Positions 35,040 through 47,399 of a stretch of 64,000 nt of DNA are shown piece by piece (position 1 is the first letter of the stretch; each line of letters starts with the position of its first letter). The translations under genes were made by a program, and so were the position numbers. Source of the stretch: Torreya grandis (lineage: Eukaryota > Streptophyta > Pinopsida > Cupressales > Taxaceae). The stretch spans positions 523,501 to 587,500 of the forward strand of contig JARHVA010003637.1 of the NCBI GenBank assembly GCA_037957365.1. The letters are read 5' to 3'. The notes beneath the pieces were generated by a model. The model made no database searches and was not told the origin of the DNA. It saw nothing but the letters and a program-made list of their open reading frames with translations.

Positions 35040-35900
35040 CCAAGTACTAGGGGAACTACCAAATAACATGTCATAGCCAAAAAAATTACCATCAAGTTAC
35101 TCAATGTTGAGTATGAATATGTAGCCTTCAAATTTTTCCCTTTCACCTTGTTTGATGTGGCCTATGACTAGTTCCTTAACTTTCCTAAAAATTCAATTAC
35201 AATATGGAATTAATTAAGTAGCATGTTCTTAACCCATTTTGGTCATGTGGTAGATCCTAGTGTTATATATCAATATTTTTGTTTTCGACAAGGGAGCCCA
35301 ATAAATCTATACACAATTTTAATGCCCACTTTCAAACATGTATAGTAGGGTGACAACCCTGTATAGACAAAATGATCAATTAGCATTGGAAATGTTTAAT
35401 AATGCCTTAGACCCATGGAAAATCATGTTCTTGAGGAGGGATACAACTATCATATATCTACCCCTCTCTTATGTAAAGTTAATAAAAGTGTATAAGTAGA
35501 TTCATCAATCAATATAAATGTTGGCTCCCATCCCTAATGTCCTCCAAAACATGTTAAAATTGAATCCAATCCCACATATGAATCAAAATTTTCCAATTCT
35601 ATAACCTCTCACAATCATGAATCAACTCCCTCTACTCCATACCTCCCTAAACCATACTTTGGGATTTCTAAATTCTACTAGTAATGAGGCTATAACAAGG
35701 GATTATAACTAAGATATAGTCCTAGTTATGACTAATGACATAGAGAATTCCAATTAAGAAATGAATAATCCTATGTTAGACATAATCCAAAGGATGGTCC
35801 AAAGGTTGAGCAATGATTTCCTTAGTTTGAAAAAATTAGTGCAATGATTTACTCCTTAAGTAGTTTATGGATAAGATCATTTAGCCCAAAAATAAATTCA
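35040..35900 (+). pseudogene. Element A gag
   Basis: Gag remnant in changing frames. Near 35,120-35,290 the pieces FPFTLFDVAYDW, FLNFPKNSITTWN and SSMFLTHFGHVVDPS follow the plant pattern FPxTLxGxAxxWYxxLPxxSIxxWxxxxxxFLxxF. A Pro/Ser/Asn-rich tail with many tyrosines follows to about 35,680 (STPSTPYLPKPYFGISKF). A shorter stretch to about 35,900 carries the end of the gag. No knuckle was seen. Confidence 0.75.
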
Positions 35901-36414
35901 TAATCAATATTTATTTGTGCAAAGACAATACTAAGGTTTCATGATTCTTACTCATGGTTCAAATCTTTGGCAATAATTTACATAATTACCTAGTTTATTC
36001 AGGTACCTAAACCAATGTCATGCATGTAGGGGTTGGAAGGAAACTAGGACTAGTCCCTATAAAATCATATAAGGTAGTGGTATAGATAGATAAGTATGAA
36101 TTCAAGGTTTTATGATAATTTTTGAATGTTAATATGTAATTACAGGTTAGACCAAGAATGCAGTAGTTCATAAACACACAAGTGGTTGAAATCCTAAAGG
36201 CATATGGCATGTTATTGTATAAATATTGATCCAAATATATTAATGGTTATATGGAAATAGATTTATCCCATATGTGGATACCATATGTAGTTCTTGATTA
36301 CATAATATAATGTAATTAATGAAAAAGACAATTTTACCTCTTTGGATTTAGTTGTATACACTTTGACTACCAAACTAACATGTAGGAAGTAGCTCAAATA
36401 GATAAAAGGTTAGG
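35901..36414 (+). pseudogene. Element A protease-region remnant
   Basis: The reading is poor. Around 36,190-36,300 the fragment YGMLLYKYXSKYINGYMEID then SHMWIPY resembles the LGRDWxxxxxGYxxxDWSHLWLPY block that follows the aspartic protease in this family, with the first half changed. The protease active site itself was not recognised. Confidence 0.5.
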
Positions 36415-36810
36415 TATGTGGTCTTTGTATTTTGATGGAGCTCAATATAAATAATGTTAAGAGCAATTATTTTACTTACTAGTCCCTATGGTTAAAAACA
36501 TGTATCTACATATAGATTGTAATTCCATTGTACTAATAATATAGCAAAATATAAGATCTTAATCTTGGGATTACAATTCACAGCCAGGTATGATGTTCAT
36601 AAAGTAAAGGTATATGGTGACTTTAAATTATTCATAAATTAGGTAAGTAATAAATTTAAATGTAATATTTATCATCTAAATATTTATAAGCACCAAGACT
36701 AGGATTTGATGGAATCCTTTAATGTTTTTAACATTATTACGATTCTTAGAATTGATAATGCCATGACAGACTCACTAGTTATTTTTGTCGTTAACCTTAC
36801 ACCTTTAGAT
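36415..36810 (+). pseudogene. Element A extra RNase H (upstream of RT)
   Basis: RNase H-like domain. It starts WSLYFDGAQYK near 36,420, the conserved YFDGA block with its first catalytic Asp. DCNSIVLII near 36,520 sits where TNNxAEYEA lies. YMVTLNYS near 36,610 corresponds to the VYGDSxL block, with its Asp lost in this frame. From 36,690 it reads QDXDLMESFNVFNIITILRI then DNAMTDSLV, matching the WDLxxxFxxFxxxxIPRxxNxxADxLA ending with the last Asp present. It lies before, and separate from, the reverse transcriptase and its own RNase H. Known Tat-lineage elements carry a second RNase H, but usually after the RT. Confidence 0.75.
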
Positions 36811-37200
36811 AATATGGATCTATACCATTTAATTGGTTTCATTTCCATATGTTCGTGATAATGTGAAGAAATTTCAAGTGTTTGATGATAACATGGACAT
36901 TCTAGACTTCCTTTCTAATTCTAATGCTTTTGATGTGAAGGTGTTTGATGTTGATGAAAGGAGTGATTTGGATGAAGAAAATTGTGATGATGATGGAGTT
37001 ATGAACCTCAATTAAAATCAAATCCCAAAGGGAATGATATAATTGGAAAGGTTATTTGACATAGAAAGGCCTACAACTAGGCTTGAAAGATATGTTTTCC
37101 CTAATCAGAGGTCATGAGTGATTAACATGGGAAAACTTGATAAGACTTAACACATCACTATAGGGTCATAATGTAGTGATGAATAAATTTAGGGTATAAA
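36811..37200 (+). pseudogene. Element A linker between extra RNase H and RT
   Basis: An open stretch (36,833-37,015) reads FPYVRDNVKKFQVFDDNMDI then LDFLSN and an acidic tail. This resembles the RPSxPDNVxxWQVFxDDxxIxxFL linker found in this group of polyproteins. Then follow decayed pieces of the RT upstream region. Confidence 0.7.
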
Positions 37201-37985
37201 AAGTATGTTACTTCATTATAAAGAAATCATTTCTTAGAATTATGACAACCTAAAGGTGTTTAATCCCAATATCACAATGCATAATATTCCCTTGAAACCT
37301 GATAAGAAACCATTCAAACAGTGCTAGAGACTAGCCAATCCTATTCTCAAGTCATTCATATTTAAGGAAGTTTAAAAATTTCTAGTAGTATAATTTTTCC
37401 AATAAGACATTTGACCTGGGTAGTTGATTTAGTACTAGTCTAAATAGAAATGGATAAATTTGCCTCTATGTTGACTTCAAAAATTTGAATCAAGATTTAG
37501 AAAAGGATAATTATCCACTACCATCACTATATTAATTCATCCAAGAGGTTAGTAAATCCAAGATGATGTATTTTATAGACATTTTATTAGGATACAATCA
37601 AGTTTTAGTTGACAAGGAAGACCAATCTAAGACAACTTTCACCAAAAATTAGGTCATGTTTACTTAAAATAAAATGCCCTTTGGTATGATCAATGTTGAA
37701 ACCAATTTCTAAATATCCATGGACATTTCATTTTAATGGATAATTGGTAAGTGAATTATTTTGTATATTTATGACTTAACATTTTTTTCCAAATTGAGAG
37801 CAAACCATTTGAGACACCAAGAAAAGATCAATGTTGTCATAAGTTTCGTATTTCACTCAATCCAAATAAATCTATTTTTTATGAAACTAAAGGTAAGCTA
37901 CTTGTTTAGGTAATTAAAAATAACTTATGTGAATTTACCATGAAAAATATGATGCCATTTTTAAAATTTAATTAACAAACACTAA
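37200..37985 (+). pseudogene. Element A reverse transcriptase
   Basis: Reverse transcriptase remnant. From 37,255: NPNITMHNIPLKPDKKPFKQ, the YDTxIIxHxIPxKxxxKPFxQKLR block. From 37,470: VDFKNLNQDLEKDNYPLPSL, the VDFRxLNxxxxKDxYPLP block. From 37,560: MMYFIDILLGYNQVLV, with the FSGYNQ block changed to LLGYNQ, then KMPFGMINVETNF for KMPFGLxNAGATF. The YLDD box near 37,765 is YL followed by a stop, so the metal-binding aspartates are gone. Further on KFRISLNPNKSIF matches the thumb block, in a shifted frame. Dead enzyme. Confidence 0.85.
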
Positions 37986-38779
37986 GAAGTACTTGAAATC
38001 ATTTTATGGTAAAATTAATTTCATATGAAAAATCATTTCAGGTTTTGTTGAGATAAATAAACCATTAAATGTCATGTTAAAACATGAGGATAAATTTGTG
38101 TGGATACTTTCCTTAAATAAATAATTTCAACAATTTAAGGATTCCATAATGTAGTAATTTATTTTGGTCATCCCATATTACACAAAATATTTCTAATTAT
38201 ATTCATTTACATTTAATCATACCATTGATATTGTCCTTAATAAGAAACTAGGAGATGGATATCATCCTATAAATTTAATGATGACTAATTTTAAAGAAGA
38301 TAAATTAAATTACCCTATTTTGGACAGGCAATATTATTCACTTGTAAAGGCAAAAAATAAATTTAGACATTACATTCTAAGGAACAAATCTTATACTATG
38401 GCTCTGGATCCTATTGTCAAAATATGTTAGGGTAAAACAAACTTGGATAAATAAGAGTATTTTGGGTCTCAAAACTTCAATAATATAGATTCTAAGTTAG
38501 TCCCATGAATCTATTTTGAGGTCAAGACCTATCATGATTTATCTCTTAAACTAGCCCTGGTATTCTTATTATCCAAGTGAATCAGTCTAAAATGAAGCAT
38601 AGCCCCTAGTATGACTATATTGCTCATTACTTATTATATGATTCTAGACCATATAACCTATATAGGATACATAAAATAGCATTAAGGTTGAAGGATACTC
38701 ACTACATGCTCAATAAAGTGTCTTATATCATAAAATATTGAAGGTATTTTACTGAGATGTTAATAGAAGAGGAAACATT
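37986..38779 (+). pseudogene. Element A RNase H and connection region
   Basis: Low-quality translation continuing from the reverse transcriptase. Fragments near 38,210-38,350 resemble the LxKxxxxGxxPIxFxSRxL block of the RT-linked RNase H, and those near 38,300 the NYxxxxxQxxALVxAxKxF block. It is broken by frameshifts. Assignment is from position and weak pattern. Confidence 0.45.
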
Positions 38780-39870
38780 AGATGTCATGAATTTTTTTAC
38801 ATATAAATTAGGCAATGACCATCCTTATGGTAGTGTGATAGATCATAACATCTTAATGGTTGTTTATTATTGGTAAACATTATTCAAGGATTCTCATACT
38901 CATGTGAGATCCTTTCATCTCTATAAAAAGTTTGTACAAAGGGAAACTCATGTTGTTATACCCTTTCAACAATAATTGAGGAGTGTCCCTTCACTTAGTG
39001 GGGTGTAGACATCATGGGAGTTATAAATTCAAAATATTTATCCATCCATAGATTCATTATTATATCTATTGACTATTGTATAATATGGCCTAAATAAAAA
39101 TCAACCAAGAATAATACTATGGAGGAGGTGGTTAGATTCCTTCAATAGCATGTTAAAAATAGGTTTAGAACCCCTGTGGCACTTGTTTGTTATAATGGTC
39201 CTAACTTCTAGTCATTTGAGTTGACTTAGTGGGCATATCAAAATATAATTACATTTAAAGTTCTCTTCAAATTATTACTTACATGGAAATGGTTTAGTTA
39301 AATCTAAAAATAAGAACTTGTTGAGTGTCATCAAGAAATTGGTAGAAGAGAACCGATGTAGTTGGCATCTTCTACTCAAGTATATTTTATGGGATAATCG
39401 AACAAGGCACAATAAATTTTTGAAGAGCTATCCTTTTATGTTGGTTTATGGTGTGTAAATAATATTTCCAATGACACTAAAAACACCCATGTATCAATTT
39501 ATTAATGACTACGTGGAATAAAATGAGATAGGTCAGTCTAGGATATTGGACATGATTCATATGGATGATAAGAGAGATGAAGTCTTATATAATTTTAATA
39601 GGAAGCAAGTACTTGTTAAAATATGGTTTGATAAAAAATCACAAGTGAAATGATTTCACATTTTAGACTTAGTTTTATTATGAGACAAAGACCATGAGAA
39701 AAAAGGTCGTTATTCTAAGATAAGTTCTCTTTGGGCCAATACTTATCAAATTGCAAAATTGATAGGATATAATGATTTTAGATTGAAATATCTATAATCA
39801 AATGACCTATGGCTTCAAGTCAACAAATTGTTTCTGAAGCATTAATTCTCAAATGTTCTATCCAACACTA
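38780..39870 (+). pseudogene. Element A integrase
   Basis: Integrase, the enzyme that inserts element DNA. Zinc-binding end near 38,870-38,960: YYW, stop, TLFKDSHTHVRSFHLYKKF, with the Cys pair of the HHCC motif replaced. Core from 38,985: WGVDIMGVINSKYLSIHRF, where the first catalytic Asp is kept (39,008-39,010). The second is Tyr (VCYNGPNF, Asp expected, 39,191-39,193). The third is Lys (HGNGLVKSKNKNL, Glu expected, 39,300-39,302). The part WHLLLKYILWDNRTRHNKFL at 39,362-39,420 matches the WxxxLxxALWxxRxTxxxxxG block. The C-terminal part near 39,680-39,860 shows SSLWANTYQIAKLIGYNDF. Two of three catalytic residues are lost. Confidence 0.88.
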
Positions 39871-41792
39871 TTTTAGAATGAACCATGAGGTTTGTTGCAT
39901 GTATAAAATGTATAATGTTTTATGTTTCCTTATATTAGGTTTATTTTCTATTATTTGTTTATTTTTTTATTTTTGTTACTTCCCCTCAACTCATTCAAGT
40001 TGGATTGTTTCATTTAAGTTGTTAGTATATTTTCATTGCATTCTCTAAAACAAAATGGATTGAGGTTGATTACATTCCATATCATGTTAAATTAGTTTGG
40101 TTGGATATGGTCTTTTAACATTGTTATTTCATATCATCCCTTATAACCCATTAACTATAATTTTGTCTATAAAATAAATCCTATGCATAACAAACATTGT
40201 ATCAAAACCAATCTGAGAAGGAGTATACTACATAACAACAATATGTTGAAATTGAGGCATTCTCGAGATATTTTGGGTTGGTCATTTAAAATGGTGATTA
40301 AGTGCATGAGGATCATTCATATTCAAGAATTTAGATAGTAAGAAGTCATTCTTGAACAACCCCATAAACTATAAGCAATTATTTCTTATGTCTAATGATT
40401 CGAAATAGAACATGTGAATTTATAACAAGTGATTTTCTTATCTAAACCATAAATTTCACTTAATTTAATAGTTTAACTAAATGGAATCAATGATCTAATT
40501 TAAATTTGTGTTAGTAATTTGAAATTTTTGAGTCTATCATTATACCCATGTATTTGTACCCAACTCTTAATGGATATAACTAAAAAATCATTTTAACAAA
40601 ATTTTTAAAGGAGACAAAGTAAAAATGTAAAATCATAGTCTTCATTGAAAGGGTGATTCATGTAATCTCCACTGCATGCTTTTAGTCCTAGTTTGAATTG
40701 GATCAAGGCCTTGATTGGGACCAGATGTATCTCTATTAGGTATATAAGCACCTAGTTGGTACCTGAGCAATTACCATGTCATTACTCTTAATCTTAATAA
40801 CCAATGTTATCCCTCTCATAAGTTATGGTTACTTAGACATGTCTAAATTATTTCACATGAATTCAAGAGATATAATAGAACCAATCACTTTTACACACAC
40901 TAATGGTATAAGTTTGAATTGGAACTTAGTATTTTTTACATGTTGAAGTAGACTTCAATGTCTTCATCTTTTTAATTTTGTATAATGAATTATTTTTAGT
41001 TTGTGCTTATTGTTTAGGTGTGAATATTTATAGTTTAGGTTATGAATGTTAATGCAATATTCTCCCCATGGAGGTCATTATTTTTTGGGTCCAACATGCC
41101 TAATTCTTAGATTTAAAATGGGGACCCTCTTATTCTTATTTGATATTTATTTTTAAAGTTTATGGATGTGATGTTTTATCATTTGAATGCTTCATTAATA
41201 TTAAACAAGTTTTAATTCAAGTCTTTTGAATGTAAAAGGTTCTATGTCTAATCTTCCCAGTCTAATTATATACCTCTAAAACGTTTTATTTCAATTTGAA
41301 AATAACCAAGTCATTATAATTTCCCATTATAAAGACTTGGTTAGCATTCAATTTTAGACTTGGATATTCAACAATTATTTGATATTTGAAAATGATGTCC
41401 ATTCATTATTGTAGAATGACAAATTCTATTGTGTGTCTAAACTCAGAAGTTGGCCTTTATTTTCTACCTTAATGTATTTTCTCATTTTTTGAGATAACTT
41501 ACTAATGAATTTATTTGCATTAGTTATTTTTACTTCCTTATCTTTCCTATAGTTTTTATCTCTAATCCTTTTGTATGATTGAGATCATGCCATGTCACAC
41601 AGTCCCATTCACTCAGGTACTCATAGATGTAAAATACTTAGTTTTTTGTTATAAATTTCATAATCTTTTAGGCCTCAAGATTGTACCGCATGGCATAATC
41701 ATGGTTACCTACCCCAATAGAGAATAAAAGGCATTAGCAAGATATTGTAACCTTATAATATTAGAATCTCAAAAACTTTGGGGTATTGTTTT
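39871..41792. other. Unassigned DNA between elements A and B
   Basis: This should hold the 3' end of element A, but I find no clear purine tract or LTR pair. A TATA-like run (GGTATATAAGCACC near 40,739) lies here. An open frame at 39,809-40,048 overlaps the integrase end and turns hydrophobic; I do not regard it as a gene. Confidence 0.4.
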
Positions 41793-44486
41793 TGCATTTG
41801 AATTGCACCGTATGACAAGGTGTTTCAAATCTCCTCAACCAATCGACACAATGGGAACACCCAAGGCTATGGGTCTCCTATGGTTGGATTGAACCTCTAT
41901 ATAGGGTTGGCTTCCCCTGATGGATCACCTAAAACTAATAATAAACTACTGTACTTATAAGGAAAAGAGAGAAATAGAACAAAATTAAACCTAAGATCTA
42001 GAAAAGGTGATGTGGCAAATGTATTATGCTCCATACACCAGGCTTTTAATTGTACTATGTGACTCAATATGAACTAAAAATCTCTTAGACTCTATTAAAA
42101 AAAGTTATATATACATCAATATTTCATATGGGGGTTGTGATTATATGCATAGGACTTAAATAAATGACTGAAAGTTTTTGTGTCAAACATAATCAACCAA
42201 TTTACATAATAATTCACTAGTCTAGATAATTTCAAGATAATATGTGACTTGTATGAACTTAGACTACTAATATATAGGTGAAAATAAGGAAGTACAAAAG
42301 GAAGAATGATTTATATCATAGATGTAGATAAACTAAGCATCAAACTCACACAAACATATCATCTTGAAGAAGGTTCATTAAGTTTCTATTAATTTAAAAT
42401 GCTTGAATCCAACATTATAAAAAGATAGAGTTTAGTCATACCCAAAAGAGGGATCAAGGATGAACTAATTTTAGAAACATTTATATGCTAAAATGATTCC
42501 AATTACTATTATAATATTACTTATTTAAATAATAAAAAAATTTAGAGCTCAAATAAGGTTATAGGTGGTTATAAATTTTGATGATGATTAGGGAAGGGGG
42601 TCAAGGTAGTGGGGATCCCCTCAATATTACCAGATCCACACCTGCATAACTGCCTACCATATATTCAAATGCCTTTAGCTTATAATTTTATATGTTTTCC
42701 ATTTCTACTCATTTCCATGATGAATGGGGATAGATTCCATCATCCTCTTACCATTTTTATAGTTGTATTTGAGCTACACAATGATTTTCACATTGGGATA
42801 ATCCATTTTCCATTGATTCTATGATATAATTTAGTTACATATCATGTTCATGAATTTGACATCTAAATAAGTGAGATAGGTCATCAAATTAGTCCCAACC
42901 AATTATAGTATAGAATAAAACAAGCTCCTCAGTGGTGGGTTCTAGCTATGTGTCAACATTGAGATCATTATGGGCCTTTTTTACTTCCACAAGTTTATTC
43001 CCCCTTAGGACCCATGTATGAAAATTAGTAAATTATTATGACTTATAAACTTGAATTGGGTTCATCTTTAGATGCCACATGGAAACTAGTTAAATCTTCT
43101 TGTGATACTTGGCAAGTTCTTAATACAACCCATGAGTTGAACTCATATACTTTGAGATGGGATCATCAATAAAATTGGGTTATTCACAATTTTTACATCT
43201 AAGCTTAAGATATCATTACCTCGATCTCACTAAAACTAGGTTCTAGACATAAAATATCCATTGATCTCACTACATTCACCCTATGAATTATGTCCCACAT
43301 TTTCAAGGGGAAGAAAATAAAATAACTTTACAATGAAAAGCAATCACTTAATTACTTGATCATGAAAGACCAATTTTGTTCAGATCTCACTTATTCACTA
43401 TTCTATGTGTTAACACAAGATTGGTGCCTTTATCACATTATGAAAGGGGTTTGACTTGCTAATGGGGCAACCACTTAGACACATGTGCATCACTCTTTGT
43501 CCAATATTCCTACATAGTGTCTTAATGCTTGTTCTATAATTACCAATTGACATGCTACCATTGGATCTTAAATTTTTATACTTCACCCAATCATCATTAT
43601 CAGGTCTAGGAGATAGGTTCATATGATATCTAATTGATGTGGCATTACCTAATTGGGTTGGGTTCTGATAAGTCTAAAAATTATACCACCCTAAGATACT
43701 AGTGGGTCTTGATGATTTTTCTCTTTGTAGTGAAGTGATATTTATCGATATGACATCATCTCACTCACCTACTAGCCCAAGGGTCTAACATCTCTCTAGG
43801 TTTCATGACAAATATCTAGGAGAGAAAAGTAGTGAGATTATGCCATGTGGTACCAAAATATTCACCCACTAGCCCATAGGGTTTTGAACTATATAGATAG
43901 TTTTAAGACTCTAGGTTATCAAGATTGTGACATGTGGAATCATCCTAGTTACCTACTAGTTACTAACATGGATATTTATAAGAACTTCAAATAAATTTGA
44001 CTAAGTGTTAGAAATAATTTTTAAAGGGATTGGGACCATAGGGATATAGATAAGTGGCATTAGGAAAATTTTAAAAAATCAACTAGGTTATGGAAGTCTT
44101 TTGGAAAGAGGTATATGCCATCAAGAGATGTGAATGATTGTTATATGATGTCCTTATATTAGATTAGAGTCATAATGTTATTTAAAGACTAATAATACTT
44201 TAAGATGTCATTGGGGGCCCATCAATTTTGAGTTCATTTCCTCTTAAGTCCATCACTAGGAAAACCCCTAAAATAGTTAAGTCTTTTTGTTGTTTGACTC
44301 CTAGAGGCTTCAAGTATGCACTACATCGATCAGGAATGCTTGGGTAGATGAGATTTCAAAAATTATTTAAAGTATATAGCTTCCCTCTTTGGCCTCTTTT
44401 TCTATCTATCTTTGAATGAGCCTTGAAAACCCATATGACTATTGAACCCTGAACTAATATTTGGATGTTACTCTTTCATGGTGACC
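41793..44486 (-). repeat. Element B 3' LTR
   Basis: About 2.69 kb, aligned with 50,690-53,395. Shared landmarks are the starts on + (TGCATTTGAATTG here, TGTTTGAGGTG there), AAGGCTATGGGTC near 41,861 and 50,758, and CATGGTGACC at the right edge. It includes three spaced copies of a CCATGTGG-type motif (about 43,747, 43,842 and 43,929). On - the LTR reads GGGTCACCATG at its start (one base from TG). Confidence 0.88.
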
Positions 44487-45560
44487 CTAAAACAAAAAAA
44501 AAGTGTTAAATCACTTAGAGGAAATAATAAAAATAAAACCAAAGTTTATTAGTACCCATAGGGATGAAAATTTTATAAAATAATATGTACAAGTTCATAT
44601 CACTTAAATAATAGTAATTTAGATGGATCACATTAACTGTGATTGGTAAATCCTCCCCATCTGGGTTTGAGAATTTAAAGGTATTATGTGATTTGTAGTT
44701 GGTTATGATATAAGGGCCACTCGATAAAGAATCAAACTTGGTGTGACTCCTAGGGTTGGCTTTATCTTCATCCCACTTTAACAAAAAGTCTCCCTCAAGG
44801 AAGACTCTATAGGATGCTCTTTTGTTAAAAGACCTCTTCACTTGAGCTTGATGAAGCTCCATTGTATGCATAGATTGGTCTCTTACTTATTCAAATTTTA
44901 TTATTTCCATAAATATTATCTCCATGGCACTCTTCACCATCATTTCTAGTGGATTTTTAATTTTTATAGCTTGGATTTCAATAGATATAGGCAATATTAG
45001 ATCTCTACCATAAATGAGCGTGTAAGGATAATTGCCAATAGACTTCTTAAAGATAATTATATCATCCCATAAGGTTGTCATCAAATTGATATGCTAGGTC
45101 CTTTTATTTCCCTCCATATTCCTCTTAATAATTATTATAAAATTATTATTAGTTAACTTTACCATGATATTTTGTTAGGGATAGTAGTTGGATGAGGTGA
45201 TCAAGTAAATGCCATGTTTAATTGCCCAGTTAGTTATCCTAGTGCTAACAAAGGACTTTAAATTATATTCATTTTATTCTTTTAGAAAAATTAATTTTTT
45301 CCACCTTGTAAAATAATTATTGGTTGTTAAGACCCATTTATGACCTAAACTAGAAGGTGGATTAATCATACCTATGAAATATAAACCCTACTACATGAAG
45401 GACTACTCTACCTAGATGGGATAGAGAGGGAGGTATGATAACCTTTGTCTACCGATGAATAATGTACTTTTTTTGAAATTATTAACCCATGCATACACAT
45501 ATCTAAAACCAATAATAGCCTTTCCTCATGATCTTTATGGATGTTTTCATTGGATCAAAG
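44487..45560 (-). pseudogene. Element B integrase
   Basis: Reads on - from about 45,560. Core fragments: LYFIGMINPPSSLGHKWVL, in which the first catalytic Asp (usually in WGLDFIG) is Tyr; then NNYFTRWKK; then TRITNWAIKHGIYLITSSNY, missing the roughly 20 residues with the second Asp (VxDN); then MVKLTNNNF, with Lys for the catalytic Glu. The open part 45,084-44,887 has SIGNYPYTLIYGRDLILPIS, as in the TTPxxSTGxSPFxLVYGxEAxLPxx block. The C-terminal part (44,871-44,515) reads KRSFNKRASYRVFLEGDFLL and SLSSGPYIITNY, the DNA-binding tail, which is intact for 118 codons. The enzyme is dead. Confidence 0.9.
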
Positions 45561-46330
45561 TGTCCACCAGATGATCCATCATGAAATTCTTCTATAATAC
45601 ATTGATTTAGCTTGTTTCAACACATCTTAATAGAATACCATTGACATATTTCCTAAATAGGACAACATCTTATACGGAACATAAGGAATTTATTTTAGTC
45701 TAAAATACATTATTTTGTCCTTGTTCAATCTGGAGGGAGTTCACTAATTTATAGGAAGTTGGAAATATCTTGGGTATAACTAATAGGAAATGAAGGTGCA
45801 ACTAAGTGTTATCCATTTTGTAGTACCATGAAAATATTATTAACATTCTATAATTCTAAAGTTAGTTGTTCACATAAACATCTACCTATTACTAGCTTTA
45901 TGACCTTGATGTCCACATCATACTCCATCACCTTTATAATCCACCCTAACCTTTTCTCATTCAAATCATTTCTTAAGAGGAACTCTTTGACACTTGGGTG
46001 GGAGACAAGTAAATGTACCTTATTGTTAGACAAAAAATGTCTAAACTTCTTCAGACCTATTATAATAGTTATCACTTTCATCTCTACAAAGGAATACTTT
46101 ACCTCATAACCTTCCAAATCCTTGGCTAAATAAATCTATGAGTTGCTCCATGTATTCCTCATTCTTATTTACTATCATATCTAAGATAGTGTTCATACCT
46201 TTGAATGCATAAAGAGTAAAGTCCTTGGTGAAGTCTATGTTTATGAGGGTTGGAGCTTATGTTATGGATTTTTTAATTTCTTTAAATCTATATTTCCCTT
46301 CCTTGGACTAGTGGAATATTTGATTCATAT
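45561..46330 (-). pseudogene. Element B RNase H (RT-linked)
   Basis: Open stretch on - (46,117-45,848), 89 codons. YSFVEMKVITIIIGLKKFRH matches the YxxxEKQAYALVKALKxFRxY block with a conserved Glu. VHLLVSHPSVKEFLL then a NDLNEKRLGWIIKV step follows, like the HSKxxAxVPxxxVKxxLxQxDxEGRRxxWIAxI block of this group. IKVIKLVIGRCLCEQL comes near the end, in place of KPTKLVKGQGLAKLL. It would degrade the RNA strand during reverse transcription. Further decayed sequence joins it to the integrase. Confidence 0.82.
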
Positions 46331-46399
46331 TTAACATAGAAATTAGAGGAATTTAAAGATTGTAAAAATCAAGAACAAAACTCCTAATGAAATTTATCC

Positions 46400-47130
46400 T
46401 TTTTGAGAAGTTTTTTAACCCCTTATTGTGATTAGGCAAGGAAAATGATAAAATGTCACTTACCCTTTTTAGATTAATTACAAACCTTCTCTTGGAGATA
46501 ACATGGCCTAGACTCTTGCCTTCATAGACTAAAAATTACACTTTTTGGGGTTAAGTGATACCCCAAACTACCTACATATTTTAAAGACCTGTCTAAGATG
46601 AGATAAATAATCATGAACATGATTAGAAAATACTATAATATCATCAAGATACACAAGTATAATATTATTGATTGGTCCTTAAAATACCATATCCATGTCT
46701 CTTTGAAAATTTACCCTTGCATTGGATAAATCAAAGGGCATTTTTGTAAGCATAAGTTCTCCATTTGGTGGTGAAGGTTGTTTTGAACTAACCCTACTCC
46801 ACAAGAATCTGATTATATTCAAAATAACCATCCAAGAGAGAAAAGTATTTTGCACTTGCCACATTTTCAATATTTTTTCCATGGGAGGAAATGAGTAGTG
46901 ATCCTTAAATGAGGCTTAGTTTAGGTCTCTAAAGTAAACATACAACCTTATCTCTCCATTTCTCTTTCAACTAGGGGCCAAGAGTTTGACCCAAGATGAA
47001 TTCTTAGTCAGAAAGATGATACTACCTCTATCAACTTCGTTAATTATTTCCGCATGATAGGATCTATCTTGGGTTTATGTGCATCTATTTATACCTAATT
47101 AGATTGGCATTATAATCCAACTCTATAGTG
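46400..47130 (-). pseudogene. Element B reverse transcriptase
   Basis: On -, 46,882-46,679 reads MEKILKMWQVQNTFLSWMVI in the place of the MDxILQxVxGSxxxSxLDG block. After a frame break, KMPFDLSNARVNFQRDMDMV matches KMPFGLxNAGATFQRAMDxxF with several substitutions. Next, at 46,655-46,640, is an intact LVYLDDIIVFSNHVHDYLSH, so both YLDD aspartates are kept, followed by FGVSLNPKKCNF. Unlike element A, the polymerase catalytic box survives, but stops and frameshifts (an upstream stretch from about 47,130 with VERE fragments) mean no whole enzyme could be made. Confidence 0.88.
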
Positions 47131-47399
47131 TGTTATGACAAAATAGGGTCAACCCCTTGGAGATCACTATGCTCCATAGAAATATGTCCTCAAACTCTTG
47201 GAAAAGTTTAACAAATGCAATTTTTTCCTATTCATTACATACTTTATTATATGGATAAGTTTATCCTTGAATATGAAAACTCTTTCATAGTGATCTCACT
47301 TGGTCTTCATGTTCATTTTATCTCTCATAGCCTAATCATTAGCACTGAAAAAGCTTTCAAGTGTGATCAACCCCTTTGAAAGTTTGTCTAACTTTAGTT

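Larger units (their letters stand above)
35040..39870 (+). mobile_element. Element A: decayed Ty3/gypsy polyprotein, extra RNase H before RT
   Basis: A run of coding remnants on +: gag, protease end, RNase H, linker, reverse transcriptase, RNase H, integrase. It is broken by frequent stops and frameshifts, and no LTRs were identified on either side. The extra RNase H upstream of the reverse transcriptase is shared with element B on the other strand. This arrangement exists in a plant Ty3/gypsy group close to the Tat lineage, judged from polyproteins I recognise. The copy is dead. Confidence 0.82.

Noticed and set aside
45828..46109. Open frame of 93 codons on + inside element B
   Set aside because: Antisense of the RNase H stretch, which matches the family on -.
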